Shown here: one piece after another, positions 39,269 to 47,356 of the stretch
Layout of the letters: each line of letters starts with the position of its first letter
How positions within the stretch are numbered: the stretch's first letter is position 1
NCBI RefSeq assembly: GCF_003403035.1
Contig: NZ_QURN01000007.1
Span: forward strand, 124,001-188,000
Origin: Mesorhizobium denitrificans
GTDB taxonomy: Bacteria > Pseudomonadota > Alphaproteobacteria > Rhizobiales > Rhizobiaceae
Direction: 5' to 3'
Length of the DNA: 64,000 bases
Translations under genes and position numbers: made by a program
Notes under the pieces: model-generated
The model's database searches: none
Seen by the model: the letters and a program-made list of their open reading frames with translations, nothing else
Told to the model about the DNA's origin: nothing

Positions 39269-39634
39269 CTATTGCGCAGGTTCTTCCGGAATATCTTCCA
39301 TCGGCGCGTCCTGTATGCCCGCAGTGGCAGGATCCAGCAGATAACGCGCGGGCGCCCAGCCTTGCAGCTTGGGGTCGTCGACATACTGAACCTTGCACCA
39401 GTTTATGCCGTTCACATCGGCACAGCCCAGATTGTTCAACATCGCGCCGTTTTCAAAGCGGGCGATGATGAGGCCGCCCGCTGATGCGGTCGCACGCAGG
39501 TTTAGCAGGTCATTCGGCGCAACGCCGGTGACTTCAACGACCGGGACGTCAGACACGCTCGCAGCATCCTGCGCGCCCGCCGGGAAAGGCAGGAAAGCCA
39601 GGATCAGAAAAGAAAGAGCGCGAAGATTTGTCAT
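39269..39634 (-). CDS. Secreted SH3b-like domain protein
   Basis: The 121-residue protein has a signal peptide (MTNLRALSFLILAFLPFPAG) and a bacterial SH3-like fold recognised by LLNLRATASAGGLIIARFEN, GCADVNGINWCKVQ and LQGWAPARYL. Such domains bind cell-wall peptides or proteins in the periplasm. The two cysteines may form a disulfide. It lies 159 bp downstream of the carB start and 71 bp downstream of mntH on the same strand, so it may be in the mntH transcript. Confidence 0.8.
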   Translation of the reverse strand: MTNLRALSFLILAFLPFPAGAQDAASVSDVPVVEVTGVAPNDLLNLRATASAGGLIIARFENGAMLNNLGCADVNGINWCKVQYVDDPKLQGWAPARYLLDPATAGIQDAPMEDIPEEPAQ

Positions 39635-39705
39635 GGTGAATCGAGATGCTCAGGATTGCACGCATGATGCGCATAGTGCCAGACCGTTTTTTGGTGGAGG
39701 GGTGC

Positions 39706-41055
39706 CTATTGCATAAAGAAATCGAACAGCAGTTTGATGTTTAGCGCCGCGATGACGAACGCGATGAACATTGCAATCGCTGTGAGCCAGAGCGGGGCGA
39801 CGAGCGCGCCCATCTTCGACTTTGAGGCGGTGAAGAACACCAGCGGGAACACCGCGAACGATAGCTGGAGCGACAGTACGACCTGCGTGAGGATCAACAG
39901 GTGTGCGGTGCCATCGTCGCCGTACCAGATGGTGACGCCTGCCGCCGGGATGATCGCGATGGCGCGCGTGATGAGACGGCGCAGCCACGGCGCGAGGCGG
40001 ATGTTGAGGAAGCCTTCCATCACGATTTGCCCCGCCAGCGTGGCGGTCACGGTCGAGTTCAACCCGCAGCATAAGAGTGCGATGCCGAACAGGGCAGGGG
40101 CGATAGCCGCGCCGAGCAATGGAGACAGCAGCGCGTGAGCCTCGCCGAGTTCAACGATTTGCGTGTTGCCCGTGTTGTGGAACGCGGCGGCGGCAAGGAT
40201 CAGAATCGATGAGTTGACTAGCAGCGCGAACATGAGCGCGACTGTTGAATCGATGGTGGCGAATTTGAGCGCCTCGCGCTTTTCCTCGACGGAATGGCCG
40301 TAAGCGCGGGTCTGCACAATGCCGGAATGCAGGTAGAGATTGTGCGGCATGACGGTAGCGCCAAGAATGCCGAGCGCGAGATAAAGCATCTGCGGATTGG
40401 TGACGATCTCGGTGGTGGGCGCGAAGCCGCGAATGACATCACCCCAGTTCGGATCGGCAAGCGCTATCTGGACCGCAAAACATATGGCGATGACGCCAAG
40501 CAGGGTGATGATGAAGGCCTCGACCCAGCGGAAGCCGAGCTTCTGCAGATAAAGAATGAGGAACACGTCAAGCGCGGTGATAATGACGCCAATTTCCAGC
40601 GGCAGACCGAACAACAGGTTCAGACCGATTGCCGTGCCGATGACTTCGGCAATATCAGTGGCGACTATGGCGATTTCCGCAAGCAACCAGAGCATGAGCG
40701 ATACGGGAAGCGGATAGGCATCGCGGCAGGCTTGCGCCAGATCGCGGCCCGAACCGATGGCGAGGCGCGCGCACAGAGCCTGCAGGATGATGGCCATGAT
40801 GTTGGACACCAGAGCGACGACCAGCAGGATATATCCAAACTGGGCACCGCCCGCGATGGAGGTCGCCCAATTGCCGGGGTCCATATAGCCGACCGCCACC
40901 AGATAGCCCGGGCCAAAGAAGGCAAGCGCGCGTTTCCAGCTTGGACCTTGTCGCGAGACGGCGACTGTGCCGTGGACATCTGACAACGAGGCGTCGCCGC
41001 GCGGCTTTATCCAGCCTCGCAGATCGTCATTCGGCGGACCAACCCCGGCATCCAT
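39706..41055 (-). CDS. mntH: Nramp-type Mn2+/Fe2+ transporter MntH
   Basis: The 449-residue protein has about eleven membrane helices with the Nramp signature [17 protein letters not shown] (helix 1 metal site) and [15 protein letters not shown] (helix 6 site). The [18 protein letters not shown] segment is also typical. It is a proton-coupled importer of Mn2+ at the inner membrane. The N-terminus (about 35 residues) is slightly long. Two Mur-type boxes directly upstream indicate repression by Mur (a Fur relative) when manganese is plentiful. Confidence 0.97.
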   Translation of the reverse strand: MDAGVGPPNDDLRGWIKPRGDASLSDVHGTVAVSRQGPSWKRALAFFGPGYLVAVGYMDPGNWATSIAGGAQFGYILLVVALVSNIMAIILQALCARLAIGSGRDLAQACRDAYPLPVSLMLWLLAEIAIVATDIAEVIGTAIGLNLLFGLPLEIGVIITALDVFLILYLQKLGFRWVEAFIITLLGVIAICFAVQIALADPNWGDVIRGFAPTTEIVTNPQMLYLALGILGATVMPHNLYLHSGIVQTRAYGHSVEEKREALKFATIDSTVALMFALLVNSSILILAAAAFHNTGNTQIVELGEAHALLSPLLGAAIAPALFGIALLCCGLNSTVTATLAGQIVMEGFLNIRLAPWLRRLITRAIAIIPAAGVTIWYGDDGTAHLLILTQVVLSLQLSFAVFPLVFFTASKSKMGALVAPLWLTAIAMFIAFVIAALNIKLLFDFFMQ

Positions 41056-41076
41056 TATGTGAACCTAAAACCGCAA

Positions 41077-41120
41077 TTGCAAATCATTCGCAACTATATC
41101 CAATTGCGAACCGTTTGCAA
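41077..41120. promoter_or_regulatory. Tandem Mur boxes in the mntH promoter
   Basis: Two 17-bp dyads lie 27 bp apart: TTGCAAATCATTCGCAA at 41077-41093 and TTGCGAACCGTTTGCAA at 41104-41120. Both fit the Mur (manganese uptake regulator) box of Rhizobium and Brucella, TGCAAAT-like palindromes before mntH or sitABCD. The first is 22 bp before the mntH start. Confidence 0.8.
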
Positions 41121-41194
41121 GAGACGCGGAACTGGATCGCGCCAATTTCGTTAGTTCGGGCCGCAGATGGTTTGCGGCGGGCAGGAGACACGCA

Positions 41195-41383
41195 ATGAAA
41201 AGCGCCAGCAAGACACAAACCGCAGCAGGCAAGGCATCTGCTTCCGGGCTGAAACGCAGCACGCAAAAAGAAGAACGCAAGGTGGAGGCCGAGACAGGCA
41301 AACCACTGAAAAAAGGCGAAAAGCGCTTTGAAGAGAGGTCGAAAAGCTCTGACGGAAAAAGCGCGGGTGCGAAGCAAAAATAG
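41195..41383 (+). CDS. Small lysine-rich basic protein
   Basis: The 62-residue product is about a quarter lysine or arginine with many Ser, Ala and Glu, and has no hydrophobic core (GLKRSTQKEERKVEAETGKP). It looks intrinsically disordered, like small nucleic-acid-binding or histone H1-tail-like proteins. A clear ribosome-binding site (GCAGGAGA) precedes the ATG, which supports expression. It is divergent from mntH. I do not recognise the family. Confidence 0.55.
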   Translation: MKSASKTQTAAGKASASGLKRSTQKEERKVEAETGKPLKKGEKRFEERSKSSDGKSAGAKQK

Positions 41384-41528
41384 CGAATTCTTGAACCGTT
41401 GATTGCTTTCCAATTCGCCCATCGCGGGATCAGAAAGGTTGTGACTTCAATCAACGATTGCGATAACAATTCTGGCTGAAGGGCTTGCGCGGCCTCCATT
41501 GAGCGCCGCAGTGAATGAGGGATTTCAT

Positions 41529-42440
41529 ATGGAATGGAGAGGTCGACGCCAGAGCGATAATGTCGAAGACGTTCGCGGGCAGGGCGGCGGATTTGGAATG
41601 CCGGGCGGCGGCGGTCGCTTTAGAATTCCGATAGGCGGCGGTGCTGGCGGCGGAGGTCTGTCAGGCATCATTATTCTTGTCGTGCTGTTCTTTGCGCTGC
41701 GCGCTTGCGGCATCGATCCGATTCAGGTGCTGACGGGTGGCGGCGGCTCTTTCGCGCCCGGCCAGATGACCGAGGAAACAAATGGCAATCAGCCTGCGGC
41801 GTCTGATGAGATGAAGCAGTTTGTTTCGACCGTTCTGGCCGAAACGGAAGACACATGGAGCGGCATCTTCAAGGCCGAGGGCGAGACATATACGGACCCG
41901 AAGCTGGTTCTGTTCAGCGGTCAGGTTCGTTCAGCTTGCGGATTTGCGTCGGCGGCGTCCGGGCCGTTCTACTGCCCGAACGATCAGAAGGTCTATCTAG
42001 ATACAGCATTTTTCGATCAGCTTTCGCGGCAGTTCGGAGCGTCGGGCGATTTTGCGCAAGCCTATGTGATTGCGCATGAGATCGGCCACCACGTGCAGAA
42101 TCTCACCGGCGTGTTGCCGAAGTTCAACGAGATGCGGCAGAGCATGAGCGAGGCGGAAGCCAATCAGATGTCCGTCCGCGTGGAGTTGCAGGCAGATTGC
42201 TTCGCAGGCGTCTGGGGTCACTACACCGCGCAGAAGGGCATTCTGGAAAAGGGTGATCCGGAAGAGGCGCTGAACGCCGCGCAGCAGATCGGTGACGATA
42301 CGTTGCAGAAGCGGATGCAGGGCTATGTCGTGCCGGAAAGCTTCAATCACGGCACCTCGCAACAGCGCCAGACATGGTTCGCTCGCGGGTTCAACAGCGG
42401 CAAACTTTCGGATTGCGATACGTTTAATAATCCAGTGTGA
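41529..42440 (+). CDS. Membrane-anchored zinc metallopeptidase (YpfJ/KPN_02809 family)
   Basis: The 303-residue protein opens with a Gly-rich cytosolic segment and one membrane helix (about 40-60). The extracytoplasmic domain has the zinc motif VIAHEIGHHVQNLTG and a distal ELQADCFAGVWGH, as in the neutral zinc metallopeptidase family (PF04228). Other landmarks are YTDPKLVLFSG and YVVPESFNHGTSQQR. The start at 41529 (MEWRGRRQSDNVEDVRG) is the family start. Its peptide substrate is unknown. Confidence 0.92.
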   Translation: MEWRGRRQSDNVEDVRGQGGGFGMPGGGGRFRIPIGGGAGGGGLSGIIILVVLFFALRACGIDPIQVLTGGGGSFAPGQMTEETNGNQPAASDEMKQFVSTVLAETEDTWSGIFKAEGETYTDPKLVLFSGQVRSACGFASAASGPFYCPNDQKVYLDTAFFDQLSRQFGASGDFAQAYVIAHEIGHHVQNLTGVLPKFNEMRQSMSEAEANQMSVRVELQADCFAGVWGHYTAQKGILEKGDPEEALNAAQQIGDDTLQKRMQGYVVPESFNHGTSQQRQTWFARGFNSGKLSDCDTFNNPV

Positions 42441-42480
42441 GGTTGGTGCTGCCTTCCGACGCTAATCACGATTGGTCGTA

Positions 42481-42510
42481 GATCCTAGGGACAAGCCCTT
42501 GGATGACGGG
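42481..42510. repeat. GGGACAAGCCC palindromic repeat, single copy
   Basis: GATCCTAGGGACAAGCCCTTGGATGACGGG belongs to the family amplified at 44581-44944 and has the same hairpin core. It lies between the metallopeptidase and carA; an additional CTCATCC-like fragment follows near 42577. Confidence 0.7.
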
Positions 42511-42620
42511 ATTAATGGTCGCGTGATATGCCGGTTAGCGTGGTATATGAACGCAGCAAGGCTGGCCCCGCCTCTCATCCGACCCTTCGACGTAAACGGG
42601 GCGAAGGAAGAATGGTTGGC

Positions 42621-43826
42621 TTAGCGCTCGGCGAGTGCAGGTTCGCCCCGGCGCGCGCGGATGAGGTTAGCGAAGCGGCGGAAGAGATAGTGCGAATCCT
42701 GCGGTCCCGGCGAAGCTTCCGGGTGGTGCTGGACGGAGAAGACCGGCTTGCCGGTGATTGCCAGTCCGCAGTTTGAACCGTCGAACAGCGAAATATGAGT
42801 CTCTTCAATGCCTTCCGGCAGAGACTTCGAATCTACCGCGAAGCCGTGGTTCATCGAGACGATCTCGACCTTGCCGGTCGTGTGATCTTTTACAGGATGG
42901 TTTGCGCCATGATGGCCCTGATGCATCTTTTCGGTTTTGCCGCCCACGGCCAGCGCCAGCATCTGATGCCCAAGACAAATGCCGAAGATGGGCAGGTCGG
43001 TCTTGAGCAGGTTCTGGATGACCGGCACGGCATATTCGCCGGTAGCCTCCGGGTCGCCCGGACCGTTTGACAGGAATACGCCATCCGGCTGCATCGCAAG
43101 AATGTCGTCGGCGCTGGTGGTTGCCGGCACGACTGTGACCTTTGCGCCAAGACCCGCGAGCAGGCGTAGAATGTTGCGCTTTACACCATAGTCCACCGCA
43201 ACGACATGCATGGTGGGAGCGTCCTGTTCGCCATAACCCTCGTTCCATGCCCACGGCGTTTCGTTCCAGCTCGATGTCTGGCCGGACGTGACTTCCTTGG
43301 CAAGATCGAGCCCGACCAGGCCCGACCAGGCAGCGGCCTGACGCTTCAAATCCTCGACGTCGAACTTGCCATCAGGCGAATAGGCGATTGCCGCGTTTGG
43401 CGCACCGTTGCGACGGATAGCGGCGGTGAGTGCGCGGGTATCGACGCCACTGATGGCGATGATGCCGCGACGCTTGAGCCACTGGTCGAAATGCGCGTGT
43501 GCGCGATAATTCGACGGATCGGTGATTGCAGCCTTGAACACCGCACCGACAGCGCCCGCGCGTGCGGCCGGGTTCAGATCTTCAATGTCTTCCTCATTCG
43601 TGCCGACATTGCCGATGTGCGGGAAGGTGAAGGTGACAATCTGGCCCGCATAGGACGGGTCGGTCATAATTTCCTGATAGCCGGTCAGCGACGTGTTGAA
43701 GCAAACTTCGGCAACCGTGCTGCCTGTCGCGCCGAGGCCGCGCCCCTCAATCACGGTGCCATCTGCGAGCACCAATAGCGCGGTCGGCTTTTCGGTTGTC
43801 CAGGGAGCGGTGGCCATCGTCGTCAT
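42621..43826 (-). CDS. carA: Carbamoyl-phosphate synthase, small subunit
   Basis: The 401-residue subunit has the N-terminal CPSase domain (NTSLTGYQEIMTDPSYAGQI) and the class I glutaminase with catalytic Cys in GICLGHQMLALAVGGKTEKM and the terminal QHHPEASPGPQDSHYLF. It hydrolyses glutamine and passes ammonia to CarB. An ATG at 43826 or 43817 could start it; the GGAACAGGA sequence just before suits either. Length is normal. carB is on the same strand after five intervening genes. Confidence 0.97.
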   Translation of the reverse strand: MTTMATAPWTTEKPTALLVLADGTVIEGRGLGATGSTVAEVCFNTSLTGYQEIMTDPSYAGQIVTFTFPHIGNVGTNEEDIEDLNPAARAGAVGAVFKAAITDPSNYRAHAHFDQWLKRRGIIAISGVDTRALTAAIRRNGAPNAAIAYSPDGKFDVEDLKRQAAAWSGLVGLDLAKEVTSGQTSSWNETPWAWNEGYGEQDAPTMHVVAVDYGVKRNILRLLAGLGAKVTVVPATTSADDILAMQPDGVFLSNGPGDPEATGEYAVPVIQNLLKTDLPIFGICLGHQMLALAVGGKTEKMHQGHHGANHPVKDHTTGKVEIVSMNHGFAVDSKSLPEGIEETHISLFDGSNCGLAITGKPVFSVQHHPEASPGPQDSHYLFRRFANLIRARRGEPALAER

Positions 43827-44097
43827 TCCTGTTCCGGCGCGGAGTTTCACTTGCAAGTGGAAGTGCGAAGCGCCATATCACGCAGCGAAACGCGGGCGAC
43901 ACCCGATGGCGCGCCTGCAAAAGCTGCTTTAATCCTGCAAGGCGCGGAAAATAGGTCAAGGACTGGTGCGGGTCAATCGGCTGACATCAGTTTCCCTGAT
44001 TTATTTTCTCCAATGAAAACAATCGTTTGTAAGAACGGGACATTGCCTTGAGGTTTGCGCGCGGCTATCGTTGGAAAAGATGACAGGAGTTTTTATC

Positions 44098-44547
44098 ATG
44101 CGCGACCAGATCGCCCAGGCGCTCAAGGCCGCCCTCAAATCGCAGGATAAGCGCCGCACCGGCACATTGCGGCTCATTCAGGCTGCCATTCAAGATCGAG
44201 ATATTGCACATCGCGGCGCGGGCAAAGACCCGGTGGCCGATGAGGAGATTCTGCAAATCCTGAGCAAGATGATGAAGCAGCGCGAGGAATCCGCGAAAGC
44301 CTTCGAGGACGGTGGACGCACCGAACTCGCGGCGCAGGAGCGCGACGAAATCGCTATCATCAGGGATTTTCTGCCCAAGCAGCTTGGCGATGAAGCCGTG
44401 CATCAGGCGTGCCGTCAGGCGATTGCCGAGACCGGCGCCGATGGACTGCGCGACATGGGCCGCTGCATGGCCGTGCTCAAGGAGAAGTATCCGGGGCAGA
44501 TGGATTTTAGCAAAGCCAGCGGTCTTGTGAAAGATATGCTGAAGTAA
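44098..44547 (+). CDS. GatB/YqeY-domain protein
   Basis: The 149-residue protein is a stand-alone YqeY: MRDQIAQALKAALKSQDKRR, TLRLIQAAIQDRDIAHRG and the C-terminal helical tail GRCMAVLKEKYPGQMDFSKA. The domain is the RNA-binding tail of the GatB amidotransferase subunit, but the free form has no proven role. It commonly lies beside carA and dnaG in alphaproteobacteria, as here. The start at 44098 gives the family N-terminus. Confidence 0.92.
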   Translation: MRDQIAQALKAALKSQDKRRTGTLRLIQAAIQDRDIAHRGAGKDPVADEEILQILSKMMKQREESAKAFEDGGRTELAAQERDEIAIIRDFLPKQLGDEAVHQACRQAIAETGADGLRDMGRCMAVLKEKYPGQMDFSKASGLVKDMLK

Positions 44548-44580
44548 GGCGACGGGCGGTGGTTACGGCTGCCGCCCGAT

Positions 44581-44944
44581 CGTCATTCTCGGGCTTGTCC
44601 CGAGAATCTAGTGTCGTCTGCAAGTGTATGATTTCAGGCGTTAATCGCGATGGTCGCAGATCCTAGGGACAAGCCCTAGGATGACGGGAGCTATTGGGCC
44701 AAGCCGTGGGATGGCGGGAGCTATTCGTCATTCTCGGGCTTGTCCCGAGAATCTAGTGTCGTCTGCAGGTGTATGATTTCAGGCGTTAATCGCGATGGTC
44801 GCAGATCCTAGGGACAAGCCCTAGGATGACGGGAACTATTGGGACAAGCCGTTGGATGGCGGGAGCTATTGGGACAAGCCGTGAGATGGCGGGAGCTATT
44901 GGGACAAGCCGTGGGATGACGGGAGCTATTGGGACAAGCCCTAG
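44581..44944. repeat. Nested tandem repeat array of the GGGACAAGCCC family
   Basis: A 145-bp unit (44581-44725) is followed by a second near-identical copy (from 44726). Each carries two hairpins of opposite orientation (CTCGGGCTTGTCCCGAG and CCTAGGGACAAGCCCTAGG). Inside, a 30-bp unit (GGGACAAGCCGTGGGATGAC plus GGGAGCTATT) occurs twice in the first copy and four times plus a partial in the second. The array occupies the 408-bp gap between the YqeY and Na/Pi transporter genes and ends 12 bp before the transporter's stop. Confidence 0.9.
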
Positions 44945-44955
44945 TGAGGGAAAGC

Positions 44956-46617
44956 TCAACTAGCTTTCAATCGCGAGCCGCCGAGCATTCCAAGCTCTTC
45001 CAACACCGGATAGGCCATCGAGGCCAGCAGGGAATTAATCTGCTTGAGGTCGAGGATGGTATCGAGATGGATCGTGCTTGTCTCGACGCTCTTAGCTGTG
45101 CCTTCGCGCAGGCGATTGAAATGGCTGGTGTTGGCGCGCTTTTCGAGGTCGCGAAGACGGTCCTTCTCATGCACAAGTTGGCGCGCGGACTCGCCATCGC
45201 GCGAGACGAGAATGTTGAAGGCGAGGCGCGCATTCGCAAGCACAGATGCGTGAAAATCGCGTAGTTCTTTCCAGCCTTCCGGCGTGAACTCCAATCCGCG
45301 TTCGGCTTTCTTGCGAACGTGGACCAGCAGGTTGCGCACGATGATGTCGCCTACCTGCTCAAGCTTGACGCAAGCGCCGAGCAATTCCTGACAGCGCAGC
45401 ATTTCGTCTTGCGACAGATTGCGCGTGGTGAGCTTGGCCAGATAGAGCTTGATCGCCTGATGTTTGCGGTCGACGCGGTCGTCGAGTGCTGCCAGGGCCT
45501 TTATGCCATCTTCGTCGGGGTTCTCATAAAGCTCGAAAACCTTTTGCAGCATGATCTCGACCAGTTCGCAGAGCCGGACGACTTCGCGCGTGGCGTTACC
45601 CAGGGCCTGCATCGGCGTATCGAGCGCGGCTTCGTTCAGAACGCTCAACTCGATTACTGCCGGATCGTCGGCGCTGGTTTTTACGCCTGACGTCGCGATG
45701 CGCTCGGCAATGCGATAGACACCCGAGGCAACGACGATGCCAACAATCGCCAGCCCAATGTTGAAGGCAATGTGCCAGTTGAGCATGGCGGAGGTGGGCG
45801 TGGCGCCCAGTTGATCGAATGGCGGCTTGAACAACATGATGACAATGAGCGCGAAGATGGCGCCCGCGCCACGCATGAGGAGATTGCCAATTGGCACGAT
45901 GCGCGAGCGAGGCGGCGAGGCGCGCGACAGCATGACCGCGATAATCGCGCCGCCGATGTTTGCTCCGAGGACGAGCACTACGCCAAGGTCCAGCGGAATG
46001 AGATGGCGCTGCGCCAGCGCGGCAAACAGCAAGATTGCCGCGACGCTGGAGTGAAACAGCCACGTCATGATGGCGGCGACGATGAAGGCCGTGATTGGAT
46101 CGCCGGCGAGATACTGCACGATGACCGGAAGCAGTGCGCTGTCGCGGAGCGGCTCTGAGGCTTCGCCGATAAGGCGAAGCGAGAGGATCAACAGACCGAT
46201 GCCGATGAGGATGCGCCCGATTTGGAGCAGATTGCGCTTTTCAGTCGCCATGAAAAGCGCAGTGCCGGCCACGAGGCAGAGCGGCGATAGAAAGCTGAGA
46301 TTGAAGCTGAGTAGCTTGGCGACGAGCGCTGACCCGACATCCGCGCCAAGTGCGGCCAGCAAGCCCGAAGCACCGCCGACAATGCCCGACCCGACAAACG
46401 CGCCGACGATCAGGGCGACAGCCGTTGCACTTTGCAGGCAGATGGCCAGCACACCGCCTGCACCCACGGCAAGGAACGGATTTTTCAGAATGCCCCGCAG
46501 GCGATGGCGCAACAGATCGCCGTAGGCACGCTCAACGCCGGTGCGAACCATGCGCGTGGCGAACAGCAAGAGCGCAACCGCGCCTGCCAGATGAACAAGA
46601 ACGATAGAGCCGCTCAT
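44956..46617 (-). CDS. Na+/phosphate cotransporter with PhoU-like tail
   Basis: The 553-residue protein has about nine membrane helices in two inverted NptA repeats, with the signatures AICLQSATAVALIVGAFVGS and MTWLFHSSVAAILLFAALAQ. A C-terminal cytosolic helical PhoU-like domain (about 340-545) follows. It moves phosphate with sodium, or works in phosphate homeostasis. The gene is monocistronic, and its 3' end abuts a repeat array. Confidence 0.9.
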   Translation of the reverse strand: MSGSIVLVHLAGAVALLLFATRMVRTGVERAYGDLLRHRLRGILKNPFLAVGAGGVLAICLQSATAVALIVGAFVGSGIVGGASGLLAALGADVGSALVAKLLSFNLSFLSPLCLVAGTALFMATEKRNLLQIGRILIGIGLLILSLRLIGEASEPLRDSALLPVIVQYLAGDPITAFIVAAIMTWLFHSSVAAILLFAALAQRHLIPLDLGVVLVLGANIGGAIIAVMLSRASPPRSRIVPIGNLLMRGAGAIFALIVIMLFKPPFDQLGATPTSAMLNWHIAFNIGLAIVGIVVASGVYRIAERIATSGVKTSADDPAVIELSVLNEAALDTPMQALGNATREVVRLCELVEIMLQKVFELYENPDEDGIKALAALDDRVDRKHQAIKLYLAKLTTRNLSQDEMLRCQELLGACVKLEQVGDIIVRNLLVHVRKKAERGLEFTPEGWKELRDFHASVLANARLAFNILVSRDGESARQLVHEKDRLRDLEKRANTSHFNRLREGTAKSVETSTIHLDTILDLKQINSLLASMAYPVLEELGMLGGSRLKAS

Positions 46618-46833
46618 GGTTGCTCCGGAGGGGTAAATGGGCGCACGACATGCATGGGGTTCGGTAGGTCAGGAATCATGATTAGCCAATAGATAGCATA
46701 TTAGCCGGGTAATATTCCATTCGGGTTAAAGGTGTAGGTTTAGAGCCGCTTAAGTGGGTGGTCCAGATCGGTATCCAGAGATCGTGGGATTATCGTTAAC
46801 ATTGCGAATTCATTACATAATTGTAATTTCTCC

Positions 46834-46850
46834 GTTCAGTTTCAGTTCAG
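46834..46850 (+). promoter_or_regulatory. Direct repeats upstream of the RcnB-like gene
   Basis: GTTCAGTTTCAGTTCAG gives two GTTCAG half-sites 11 bp apart, a pattern suited to a response regulator. It is 47 bp upstream of the start, placing it near a promoter. The 279-bp gap (46618-46896) otherwise shows no gene. Confidence 0.35.
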
Positions 46851-46896
46851 GTGGGCTGCTTAGGTTTTCAGGTGTCAACAACGCGGAGAACCTCCC

Positions 46897-47283
46897 ATGA
46901 AACGCATTTTTCTCTCAGCTCTCGCCGCGGTTATGCTTTCGGCGACCGCGATGACAGCGCAGGCCGCACCAGTGCGCAACAGCGATGCGCAGATATTGGT
47001 GCAGAACGGCAAGAATGGCCCAGTCGTAAAGCGGAAGGTCACTCGGGAAGTCATGCGCAAAGACCGTTTCGGTCGCAATGTGGTGGTGAAACGCACCACG
47101 ACCACGCGTTGGGTGCGCGGACATCGGCTGCCAAACTGGCAGCGCCAGAGGGTCGTGCGCGACTATCATTATTATGGGCTGCGCCGTCCCGGAGCCGGTC
47201 AGCACTGGGTGCGCGTCAATAATGATTATCTGCTGATTGCAGCAGGGACCGGGATTATCGCGAGCGTGATCGCCGCGAACTGA
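46897..47283 (+). CDS. Periplasmic RcnB-family protein
   Basis: The 128-residue protein has a signal peptide (MKRIFLSALAAVMLSATAMT, cleavage about residue 24). The mature part has a positively charged middle, and the C-terminus matches RcnB: WVRGHRLPNWQRQRVVRDYH, GQHWVRVNNDYLLIAAGTGI. RcnB-type proteins tune periplasmic Ni/Co and envelope stress. No rcnA is adjacent. The upstream GTTCAG repeats may carry regulation. Confidence 0.87.
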   Translation: MKRIFLSALAAVMLSATAMTAQAAPVRNSDAQILVQNGKNGPVVKRKVTREVMRKDRFGRNVVVKRTTTTRWVRGHRLPNWQRQRVVRDYHYYGLRRPGAGQHWVRVNNDYLLIAAGTGIIASVIAAN

Positions 47284-47356
47284 TTGCCGCGCTGCGGGTG
47301 TGCATAGGGTGCACATCCGCATGGCGCGGGCGCGGGCAACAGTCTAAGTAAGACTC

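Noticed and set aside
44666-44944. Regular 30-bp repeats considered as a CRISPR array
   Set aside because: The repeats are directly contiguous with no spacers, and no cas genes are nearby.
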